From positions 1 to 34,097 of the forward strand of contig CANQIF010000020.1 of assembly GCA_947623965.1 (NCBI GenBank): a DNA stretch of 34,097 nt, read 5' to 3'. The stretch is from an uncultured Alistipes sp. Lineage in GTDB: Bacteria > Bacteroidota > Bacteroidia > Bacteroidales > Rikenellaceae. The position numbers and the translations under genes were made by a program. The notes beneath the pieces were generated by a model. The model was not told the DNA's origin and did no database searches. It saw only the letters and a list, made by a program, of their open reading frames with translations. Position 1 is the first letter of the stretch. Every line of letters starts with the position of its first letter. This document shows positions 14,611 through 21,725 of the stretch, piece after piece.

Positions 14611-17136
14611 TTATCGCTTCATCGGCCGTTTCCCATCCAGCTTCAGATAGAAGCCTGTCTTGCTGCTTTCGCATGCGCAAATCTCCTCCGGCGTGCCTGC
14701 GGCGACGATTTCCCCGCCGTGCACACCGCCGTCCGGCCCCATATCGATCACATAGTCGGCATTCCGGATTACATCCAGATCATGCTCGATCACAATGACG
14801 GTGGCGCCGTTTTCAATCAGCCCCTGGAACACGCCCAACAGCGTCTGAACATCCAGCGGATGCAGCCCGATGGTGGGTTCGTCGAACACGAAGACGGAAT
14901 CCGACTGCCCCTTTCCCATCTCGCTGGCTAACTTCAGCCGCTGGGCCTCGCCGCCGGAAAGGCTGGGGGTTTCCTCGCCCAGGGTCAGATATCCCAACCC
15001 CAGGTCTTGCAGCACTTGCAGCCGCCGGGCCACAAGCGGCAGATCGGCGCAGGCGGCAAGCGCCTCGGCAATGCTCATATCCATCAGTTCGGGCAGCGTA
15101 TTTGCCTGCCCGCCCTTTTTGGCTGCCCGCCGAATCAGGCTGGCCTCCTTGCTATAGCGTGAGCCGCCGCAATCCGGACAGGGAATATCCACATCGGGCA
15201 GAAACTGGACGTCGAGGCTGATGATTCCGGTGCCGTCGCAGGTGGGGCAGCGCAGAATCCCCGTGTTGTAGGAGAAATCCCCGGCTTTATACCCCCGTTC
15301 TTTCGCATCCGGCGTGCGGGCGAACACCTTGCGCAGCTCGTCGTGGACGTCGGCATAGGTCGCTACCGTGGAGCGGACATTGATGCCGATGGGGGTGGCG
15401 TCGATCAGTTTGACCTGAGAAATTCCCGGGGCGGAAATGCTCCGGACATGGCCGGGCAGCCTGCTCCCTTTGACGGATGCCTCCAAAGCGGGAACGAGGC
15501 TCTCCAAAATCAGGGTGGTTTTGCCGGAGCCGGACACGCCGGTCACAGCAATCAGACGGCCTTTGGGAAAATCCGCCTCCAAGGGCTTTACGGTGTGAAT
15601 CCGACCGGTGGAGAGGTGGATGGTTCCCAGATCGAACATCTTCTCCGCCGCGATATGGCTTCCCATATCGATCACCGTTTTGCCGGTGAGGAAACCGCCG
15701 ATCCGGGAGTTCGGATTTTCCGCGACGGCCTCCAGCGGTCCCTGGGCAATGACGCTTCCGCCGCCGGCTCCTGCCGCCGGCCCCATCTCGATGAGCCAGT
15801 CGGCCTCTTTCAACACGTTGGTATCGTGATCTACCAGAACCACGGTGTTCCCGTCCGCGATCAAGTCGTTCATCACTCCGGTGAGCCCCTCCATATTGGA
15901 AGGGTGCAAACCGATAGACGGTTCGTCCAATACATACAAAACTCCGGTCGTGCGGTTGCGCACGGCCCGCGCCAGCTGCATGCGCTGACGCTCTCCGGTG
16001 GAGAGGGTGGAAGCCGCACGGTCGAGGGTGAGGTAAGAGAGCCCGAGATCCATCAGCCGCTTGGCTGCGACCTGGAACGATTCGCAGATGCTCTCCGCCA
16101 TGGGGCGCATTTCCGCAGGCAGGGAATCGGGAACGCCGGCCACCCAAGAGACCAACTCGGACAACGTCTTCGTGCAGACTTCCGCCAATGAGATACCCCG
16201 CAGCCTCGGCGCCCGCGCAGCTTCATTGAGCCGGGTGCCGCCGCAGTCGGGGCAGACATCCTGCCGCAGAAACTTCTCCACCCGCTTCATGCCCTTTTCA
16301 TCCTTGACCTTCGACAGGGCGTTCTCCACCGTATAGGTGGCGTTGAAGTAGGTGAAGTCCATATCGCCTGCCGCACCGCTGGTCTTGTTCTGGTAGATGA
16401 TATTTTTCTTTACGGCCGGGCCGTGGAACACGATCTCCTTTTCCTGGTCGGTCAGCTCCCTGAACGGCACATCGGTGCGGACACCCATCTCCCGGGCGAT
16501 GTCTTTCATCAAAGACCACATCAGCGTCTGCCACGGGGCGACCGCCCCTTCGTCGATCGACAGGGAATCGTCCGGCACGAGCGTCGTTTCGTCCACGGTG
16601 CGCACGATGCCGGTGCCGTCGCACTTTTTACAGGCGCCCTGACTGTTGAACGCAAGCTCCTCGGCACCGGGCGCAAAGAAGCGTTCGCCGCACACGGGGC
16701 AGACAAGCGGAAGATCCGCCGCCACGTTCAAGGACGGTTCCACATAGTGTCCGTTCGGACAGCGGTGGCTGGCCAAGCGCGAAAACATCAGCCGCAGGCT
16801 GTTCAGCAGCTCCGTGCCGGTTCCGAACGTGCTGCGAATCCCGGGGACGCCGGGCCGCTGGCGAAGAGCCAGCGCAGCCGGAACATACAGCACCTCATCC
16901 ACCTGCGCCTTTTCCGCCTGCGTCATTCTTCTGCGGGTATAGGTGGACAGCGACTCCAAATACCTCCGGGAGCCCTCCGCGTAAAGGATGCCGAGCGCCA
17001 GCGAGGATTTGCCGGAACCGGAAACACCGGCAATTCCCACGATTTTGTTAAGCGGAATATCGACGTCGATATTTTTCAGATTGTGTACGCGCCCACCGCG
17101 TATTTCGATGCAGTCGGGGACCTTTTTCTTTTCCAT
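14611..17136 (-). CDS. UvrA-like ABC ATPase, short form (class II type)
   Basis: The product is 841 aa from the ATG at 17136. An ATG 11 codons upstream (17169) is possible, but 17136 has AAGG seven bases before it. Two ABC modules are present: Walker A GVSGSGKSS, signature LSTGERQRM and Walker B VLYVLDEPSIGLH in the first; GVSGSGKTT, LSGGEAQRLKLA and VFVFDEPTIGLHP in the second. CxxC pairs for UvrA-type zinc modules are visible (CKKCDGTG, CPDCGGTRL, CPTCDGTG, CPDCGGSRY). Canonical UvrA is about 940 aa. The missing ~100 residues fit class II paralogues, which lack the UvrB-binding region and are known in some bacteria for DNA-binding-drug tolerance (DrrC type). Its sequence style resembles clostridial homologues, and its codon choice looks less GC-biased than its neighbours, suggesting lateral transfer (inference). 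It stands alone with its own promoter. Confidence 0.9.
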   Translation of the reverse strand: MEKKKVPDCIEIRGGRVHNLKNIDVDIPLNKIVGIAGVSGSGKSSLALGILYAEGSRRYLESLSTYTRRRMTQAEKAQVDEVLYVPAALALRQRPGVPGIRSTFGTGTELLNSLRLMFSRLASHRCPNGHYVEPSLNVAADLPLVCPVCGERFFAPGAEELAFNSQGACKKCDGTGIVRTVDETTLVPDDSLSIDEGAVAPWQTLMWSLMKDIAREMGVRTDVPFRELTDQEKEIVFHGPAVKKNIIYQNKTSGAAGDMDFTYFNATYTVENALSKVKDEKGMKRVEKFLRQDVCPDCGGTRLNEAARAPRLRGISLAEVCTKTLSELVSWVAGVPDSLPAEMRPMAESICESFQVAAKRLMDLGLSYLTLDRAASTLSTGERQRMQLARAVRNRTTGVLYVLDEPSIGLHPSNMEGLTGVMNDLIADGNTVVLVDHDTNVLKEADWLIEMGPAAGAGGGSVIAQGPLEAVAENPNSRIGGFLTGKTVIDMGSHIAAEKMFDLGTIHLSTGRIHTVKPLEADFPKGRLIAVTGVSGSGKTTLILESLVPALEASVKGSRLPGHVRSISAPGISQVKLIDATPIGINVRSTVATYADVHDELRKVFARTPDAKERGYKAGDFSYNTGILRCPTCDGTGIISLDVQFLPDVDIPCPDCGGSRYSKEASLIRRAAKKGGQANTLPELMDMSIAEALAACADLPLVARRLQVLQDLGLGYLTLGEETPSLSGGEAQRLKLASEMGKGQSDSVFVFDEPTIGLHPLDVQTLLGVFQGLIENGATVIVIEHDLDVIRNADYVIDMGPDGGVHGGEIVAAGTPEEICACESSKTGFYLKLDGKRPMKR

Positions 17137-17198
17137 TTTTATACCTTGATTTTCCTTTATCGGCTTCATTCTCGAGGCCGGCTGCGGTTTATCCGCTG

Positions 17199-17206
17199 CA
17201 AAATTA
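17199..17206 (-). promoter_or_regulatory. -7 box for the uvrA-like gene
   Basis: The minus strand reads TAATTTTG, an exact TAnnTTTG, giving a start about 55 nt before the ATG at 17136. The upstream -33 region has TTTC at a short 17-bp spacing, so the promoter may need an activator. Confidence 0.6.
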
Positions 17207-17247
17207 GCGGTTCCATTTTATATGAAAGAAGAGAAAACGGGAAATAG

Positions 17248-17283
17248 ATGTCACTTTTCGGGAATAATCATGAAAAGTGACAT
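17248..17283. promoter_or_regulatory. Perfect 12-bp inverted repeat upstream of the uvrA-like gene
   Basis: The arms ATGTCACTTTTC (17248-17259) and GAAAAGTGACAT (17272-17283) are separated by 12 bp. It lies 42-77 bp upstream of the -7 box. Its symmetry and position fit a dimeric regulator site. A hairpin terminator is less likely because no T tract follows. Confidence 0.55.
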
Positions 17284-17386
17284 TCCTGTCCGTGTTTTTC
17301 TTGCCGTGCACCGAGCGATGCAGGGTGACGTTGCCACCGTAAACCCTGAATTGCGCCTATCTGCTCCAATTCTCGTTTTTTATCCG

Positions 17387-17543
17387 TATCTTTGGCTGCG
17401 CCTTAGATACTTTGCCTTGGCAAAATCGCAAACAAGTTTGCTTTTCGCCCTCGGCTTTTCGTATCTTTGGCTTCGCCGAAGATACGCCGTCTCGGCAATG
17501 CTCAAATAAATTTGGCATTGCACTCGACTTATTCGTATCTTTG
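17387..17543 (+). promoter_or_regulatory. Tandem ~75-bp promoter cassettes for the PAP2-like gene
   Basis: Three TATCTTTG boxes lie at 17387-17394, 17462-17469 and 17536-17543, spaced 75 and 74 bp. The second and third each have TTTG exactly 21 bp upstream (17437-17440 and 17511-17514). The last ends 24 bp before the ATG at 17568. The units share GGCTTCGCCGAAGATAC, GTCTCGGCAA and CTCGGCTTTTCG and are copies of the cassette also seen at 19932 and 34013. Confidence 0.8.
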
Positions 17544-17567
17544 TTCCGGATTCTCACCGACCCCGCC

Positions 17568-18206
17568 ATGCTCCGCAAACACCTTTCGCTTCCCGAAAAT
17601 TCGCCGGCGATCCTCGCGCAAAGCCTTTCATGGGCGCTGCATCCGATCGTCCTGCCGCTCTACCTCGTGGCGGCACTCTTTTCGATGACCTCTTTCGCCC
17701 TCTTTCCGAGCGGCATGCGGCTCTATCTGTGCGGTTCGGTGCTGCTCTTCGGAACGGCGCTGCCGGCCTTCCTGATCGGGTTGCTCTATCGGACGGGCCG
17801 TTTGAAAGACCTGCGGATCGACGAACGGCGGCAGCGCATCCTGCCGCTCGTGATCGGGACCCTCTGCTACCTGCTCTGCGCCCTGCTCATCGCACGGGTC
17901 GGGCAGGCGCTCTTCCTGCGGAAAATCGTGCTGGCCGCCGGCTGCTGCGAGGCGATGTGCTGTCTCGTCACGCTGCGCTGGAAAATCAGCCTCCACCTCA
18001 CGGGCATGGGGGCGGCCGTGGCGCTGTTCGCCGTGATGAACATCATCGGCATCCGCGTCATGTTCCGTCCGCTGCTGATCGCCATCCTCGCCAGCGGCCT
18101 GCTGGCCTCGGCCCGCCTCTACCTCGGACGCCACGAGCCGCGCCAGCTCCTCGCCGGATTCTGCGGCGGCGGGGCGATCATGCTGCTCGTGCTGCTCTTC
18201 TGCTGA
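17568..18206 (+). CDS. PAP2-like integral membrane protein, degenerate active site
   Basis: The product is 212 aa with about six hydrophobic segments, such as ALHPIVLPLYLVAALFSM, IGTLCYLLCALLIAR and LLIAILASGLLASARLYL. Its C-terminus resembles the third motif of PAP2 lipid phosphatases: R183, five residues, H189, three residues, but then Q193 where the family has Asp. A basic DERRQRILPL stretch and KISLHLTGMG sit where motifs 1 and 2 would be, both weak. PAP2 enzymes dephosphorylate lipid phosphates such as undecaprenyl diphosphate at the membrane. Here activity is doubtful, and the family link is an inference. The open frame extends upstream into the promoter cassette. I chose the ATG at 17568 because it is 24 bp after the last -7 box. 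A terminator shared with the convergent gene follows. Confidence 0.65.
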   Translation: MLRKHLSLPENSPAILAQSLSWALHPIVLPLYLVAALFSMTSFALFPSGMRLYLCGSVLLFGTALPAFLIGLLYRTGRLKDLRIDERRQRILPLVIGTLCYLLCALLIARVGQALFLRKIVLAAGCCEAMCCLVTLRWKISLHLTGMGAAVALFAVMNIIGIRVMFRPLLIAILASGLLASARLYLGRHEPRQLLAGFCGGGAIMLLVLLFC

Positions 18207-18242
18207 CCGAAACCGCCCCGAGACCGGCCAAAACAGCCCTGA

Positions 18243-18283
18243 AACAAGGAGAGCCCCGGAATTTTTCCGGGGCTCTCCTTGTT
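18243..18283. terminator. Bidirectional terminator hairpin
   Basis: A perfect 19-bp stem, AACAAGGAGAGCCCCGGAA (18243-18261) with its complement at 18265-18283, has a TTT loop. It lies between convergent genes that end at 18206 and 18305 and can serve both strands. Confidence 0.85.
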
Positions 18284-18304
18284 CGTGTATCGTGCGAAGC
18301 GGTT

Positions 18305-19915
18305 CTACTCCGCCACCCGCCGGATCCGCAGCAGCAGATAGGGGACATCGGGCAGCCGCACGTCGCGGTGGTGCTTGTCGTAGAGACGGTAATCGATCGG
18401 TTTCGTCGTCTCGAAAACGCCCGGAACCTCCGTAACGGTCATCGCCCACACGTCGATAATATCGACCCGGTAGCGTTCGCCCTCCTGCGGGCGGCGGTAG
18501 CGGGCGTTCGAGGCGGGCAGGTTGAAGCGCCAGCTGCTCTGGATCGACTGGCCGAGCCAGACATAGTAGTAGCCGTCGCCCGCGGTGGAGGTCTTCGTGT
18601 CGCGGCTCACGTCGGCCATGCGGGGCGGGTTGGGCCCCTCCTCGAGGATGCGGCGCAGGAAGGCGATCCGCTGCCAGCTGCCGCCGCGCAGGATGCTGCC
18701 GTCGGACCAGTAGACGAAATCCTCCTCCGACGGATCGCGGTAGCACTCGCCGTGCGTCACGTAGATGCCGCCCATAAGTCCGTTCGTCACGTAGTAGGTC
18801 ATGAGCTGCGGGCTGTACCGGGCCCAGCGCAGCGGGAGGTTGCCCTCGTAGCCTATTTCGTCGCAGATCACCGGCTTGGGGAAGATCTGCCGGAGCGTCG
18901 CCGCCGCCGAAGCGGTGAAGACGGGCGCTTCGTCCTGGATGCTGACGTGCGTAAACTCGGGCATGCCGTAATCGAAATAGACGGCCGTGCCGCCGTGGAT
19001 CGAACAGAGGTGGCCGTAGGGATCGGTCGCGGCGACGTGACGCGTCAAGTCTTTCCACTCCTCGACCGTGCGGTTGCGCACGAGGTCCCATTCGTTGGCC
19101 ATCGACCACCAGACGTTGCGATAGGCCCCCACGCGGGCGATGAGGTAGTCGAGATAGCGGCGGTTGATCTCTTCGGGCATCTTGTCGAAGCCCCACATAC
19201 CGCGGTCGTAGGGGTGGAACAGAATCAGATCGGCCTCGATGCCCAGCTCCTGCAGCTGCCGGATGCGGTGGTCGAGGTTGCGGAAGAAAGCGGGGTTGAA
19301 GCGCTCGAAATCCCACTCGAAATGCTCTTTGCCCTCCGCATCGACCGTGCGGCTGCGCAGCTCGAAGGGAAAGATCGTCGGCGCCTCGAGCGGCGTGGGG
19401 TAATCTTTCGGAAGCACGCAGAGGCGCGTCTTGTTGAAGCCCGAAGCGGCGAGCGAATGGATCGTCGCCTCCTGTGTCTCGGGGCGGAAGAGGGCCAGCG
19501 CGTAATTGGTCGTGCCGAAAGGCATGTAGCGGCTGCCGTCGGCATAGCGGAAGCCGTGGTCGCCATCGACCTCGACAGGGCCGTGGTTGCCGGCGGCGGG
19601 CGGCACGGCGACGAACGAGCCGCTGCGGCGGTTCAGCGCCGCGGCGCTGCTGCGGGTCGTGTAGCGCCACTCACCCTCGACGGGCGGCATGAAACGGACG
19701 AGGTAGGTATCGTCGCCGTCGTAGAAGCCGCGGACGACGATTTTTCGGTCTCCGTTCGTGAAGGTCGCCGAGAGGGCGACATCGAATGGATTGGCCTTGG
19801 CGGCATGGTTCAAACGGAGCTCGAAGCAACCCCAGCGCTCGACTTCGGTTCGGGCGAAAAGCGACGTTGCCGCACCCAGCAGCAGGACAGTCAGCAGCAG
19901 TGTAAGTTTTTTCAT
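18305..19915 (-). CDS. Secreted glycosidase-like protein, DUF5060-DUF4038-DUF5605
   Basis: The product is 536 aa. A signal peptide (MKKLTLLLTVLLLGAATSLFA) is followed by an Ig-like DUF5060-type domain (about 22-115; WGCFELRL, PPVEGEWRYTT). Then comes a TIM-barrel DUF4038-type domain (about 118-430) and a C-terminal beta domain. Candidate catalytic acids are E275 in WWSMANEWD and E353 in VICDEIGYEG, placed like the acid/base and nucleophile of GH140-like barrels; HPYDRGMWGFDKMP is also typical. It probably cleaves a plant or host glycan in the periplasm or at the surface, with substrate unknown. It is not beside a SusC/SusD pair, so it stands alone rather than in a polysaccharide utilisation locus. 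Its promoter is a complete copy of the ~75-bp cassette, with the -7 box 16 bp before the ATG. Confidence 0.8.
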   Translation of the reverse strand: MKKLTLLLTVLLLGAATSLFARTEVERWGCFELRLNHAAKANPFDVALSATFTNGDRKIVVRGFYDGDDTYLVRFMPPVEGEWRYTTRSSAAALNRRSGSFVAVPPAAGNHGPVEVDGDHGFRYADGSRYMPFGTTNYALALFRPETQEATIHSLAASGFNKTRLCVLPKDYPTPLEAPTIFPFELRSRTVDAEGKEHFEWDFERFNPAFFRNLDHRIRQLQELGIEADLILFHPYDRGMWGFDKMPEEINRRYLDYLIARVGAYRNVWWSMANEWDLVRNRTVEEWKDLTRHVAATDPYGHLCSIHGGTAVYFDYGMPEFTHVSIQDEAPVFTASAAATLRQIFPKPVICDEIGYEGNLPLRWARYSPQLMTYYVTNGLMGGIYVTHGECYRDPSEEDFVYWSDGSILRGGSWQRIAFLRRILEEGPNPPRMADVSRDTKTSTAGDGYYYVWLGQSIQSSWRFNLPASNARYRRPQEGERYRVDIIDVWAMTVTEVPGVFETTKPIDYRLYDKHHRDVRLPDVPYLLLRIRRVAE

Positions 19916-19931
19916 CGGTCGGGTTTTTAGG

Positions 19932-20038
19932 CAAAGATACGAAAAGTCGAGAGCAAAATGCAAACTTGTTTGCGATTTTGCCGAGACGGAGTATCTTCGG
20001 CGAAGCCAAAGTACGAATAAGCCGAGCGCAAAAGCAAA
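19932..20038 (-). promoter_or_regulatory. Promoter cassette for the DUF4038 gene, with a second partial unit
   Basis: On the minus strand TTTG (19961-19964) and TATCTTTG (19932-19939) are 21 bp apart, an excellent Bacteroidetes promoter ending 16 bp before the ATG. A second unit lies 75 bp further upstream, with its -7 box one base short (CAAAGTAC at 20007) and a CAAA 21 bp beyond (20035-20038). Between them are GCAAACTTGTTTGC and the CTTCGGCGAAGCC stem. Confidence 0.82.
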
Positions 20039-20084
20039 TTTATTTGGGTCTCTATTTGATTTGCGATTTTGGGTCCGGGCTGCA

Positions 20085-20430
20085 GCTTGCGAAGGGCGCG
20101 CACGAGCGGACGCCAAAGCGGACGCGAACTGCGGGCCTTCGCGGGGCGAAGCTGCGGCCCGCTGCGGCTTCGTTGAAGCCGCAAATTCAGCATTCAGAAT
20201 GACATTCGGGCGCAGCCTGCGGAGCGCGCGCTCGAAGCGGACCTTCGGGACGCGAGTAGCGTGCCTCCGCCGCCGGGAGGCTGCGGCCTGCTCGGTCCTG
20301 ATGGACCGATCCCAACTCGAGACATGCCCGCAGCCGAGCGGACGGGCTTGCACGAGCGGACCTGCGGGACGCGAAAATGCAGCCCTCCGCCCGGGGGCGG
20401 CTGCGGGCTGCCGATCCCTGTGGGATCGAA
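20085..20430. repeat. GC-rich interspersed hairpin repeat, block E
   Basis: Hairpins of the variable class are GCGGCTTC-gtt-GAAGCCGC (20164-20182), CGGTCC-tgat-GGACCG (20293-20308) and CGATCCC-tgt-GGGATCG (20412-20428). Conserved modules are GGGCCTTCGCGGGGCGAAGC, CATTCGGGCGCAGCCTGCGG and CAGCCCTCCGCCCGGGGGCG. It fills the gap between the DUF4038 gene promoter and the murF stop. Confidence 0.85.
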
Positions 20431-20474
20431 TACGACAGCTATCCCTTTTAAGCTCGAATAATCTTAATCTTCTC

Positions 20475-21725
20475 CTACAGCAGCTCCACCGCCCGCTCCA
20501 GCCCGATGCCGTGCGACCCCTTGAGCAGCACGAGCGCATCGTCGATCGGTCGTGCGGCCAGCTCCGCGCGCAAGGCGTCGCACGTGGCGTAGCAGCGGAT
20601 GCGCCCTCCGAGCCCGGGGTCCGGCAGCGCTTCGCAGGCCCGGCGGAACGCCTCGCCCACGAGCCGCAGCTCGACAGTCGGATCGGCCGTCGCCTGCTGC
20701 AGCACGGTCCGGTGCTCCTCCTCCGTCCAGGCCCCCAGTTCGAGCATGTCGCCCAGGATCAGCACGCGGCGCCGGCGTCCCCCGAGCGGCTCGGCGAGGA
20801 TGTGGGCGATTGCCGCCCGCATGCTCGACGGGTTGGCGTTGTAGCAGTCCACGAGCAGCGTGTTGCGGCCGCTCTCGATGCGCTGCGAACGGTGGTTGTC
20901 GGGCGTGTAGCTGCCGACGGCACGGCGCACGGCCTCCTCCGTCACGCCGAAACGACACCCGACGGCTGCTGCCGCGGCGATGTTGTAGCGGTTGTAATCC
21001 CCTTCGAGAGCGCTCTCGATCCCCTCGGCCAGCCGCTCCGAATAACGCTCGACCCGCAGCCCGGGACGTTCGGCCGCCATGGCCTCCAGCACTTCGTCCT
21101 CGGCGCGCACGAAAGCCGTGCCGCCGTGGGCCGCCAGGTAGTCGTAGAGCTCGCCCTTGCCGCGGCGAATCCCCTCCACGCCTCCGAATCCTTCGAGGTG
21201 CGAGCGGCCGATGTTGGTCAGAATGCCGTAGTCGGGTTCGGCGATAGCGCACAGCCGGGCGATCTCGCCGCAGGCGCTCGCCCCCATCTCGACGACGCCG
21301 AACTGCGTCCGCCCGGTCATGGCCAGCAGCGTCAGCGGCACGCCGATGTGGTTGTTGAGGTTCCCCTGCGTGGCGTATACGTCGTAGCGTTCGGCCAGCA
21401 CGCGGCCGATGAGCTCCTTCGTGGTGGTCTTGCCGTTGCTGCCCGCTACGGCTAAAATCGGAATGCCGAGCGCGCGCCGGTGGGTGCGGGCCAGCTCCTG
21501 CAGCGCCGCGAGGGTATCCGGAACGAGGAGTATGCGCGGATCGGTTGCCGCTGCCGGATCATCGACAACGGCATAGGCGGCCCCCCGGGCGAGAGCCTCG
21601 GCTGCAAAACGGTTGCCGTCGAAGGTGGCGCCGTGCAGGGCGAAGAAGATCGCCCCCGGGACGATGCGCCGCGTGTCGGTCGTGACCCCCGCGGCGGTGC
21701 GGAAAAGGGTGTAGAGATTATTCAT
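20475..21725 (-). CDS. murF: UDP-MurNAc-tripeptide:D-Ala-D-Ala ligase
   Basis: The product is 416 aa and adds D-Ala-D-Ala to the UDP-MurNAc tripeptide, the last cytoplasmic step of peptidoglycan precursor synthesis. Mur-ligase domains are clear: an N-terminal substrate domain with TDTRRIVPGAIFFALHG, a central ATPase domain with AVAGSNGKTTTKELI (P-loop) and NIGRSHLEGFG, then DNHRSQRIESG and DCYNANPSSMRAAI in the C-terminal part, ending LLKGSHGIGLERAVELL. At 416 aa it is slightly shorter than E. coli MurF (about 450) but complete. Its ATG lies inside the last codons of the upstream sulfatase gene (8-bp overlap), so the two are probably translationally coupled. Confidence 0.96.
   Translation of the reverse strand: MNNLYTLFRTAAGVTTDTRRIVPGAIFFALHGATFDGNRFAAEALARGAAYAVVDDPAAATDPRILLVPDTLAALQELARTHRRALGIPILAVAGSNGKTTTKELIGRVLAERYDVYATQGNLNNHIGVPLTLLAMTGRTQFGVVEMGASACGEIARLCAIAEPDYGILTNIGRSHLEGFGGVEGIRRGKGELYDYLAAHGGTAFVRAEDEVLEAMAAERPGLRVERYSERLAEGIESALEGDYNRYNIAAAAAVGCRFGVTEEAVRRAVGSYTPDNHRSQRIESGRNTLLVDCYNANPSSMRAAIAHILAEPLGGRRRRVLILGDMLELGAWTEEEHRTVLQQATADPTVELRLVGEAFRRACEALPDPGLGGRIRCYATCDALRAELAARPIDDALVLLKGSHGIGLERAVELL

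Noticed and set aside
13027..14931. A 634-codon plus-strand open frame from within gdhA into the repeat block
   Set aside because: It is out of frame with gdhA, then crosses repeat block D and enters the antisense of the uvrA-like gene. It has an Arg/Ala/Gly-rich composition and repeated tracts derived from the GC repeats.
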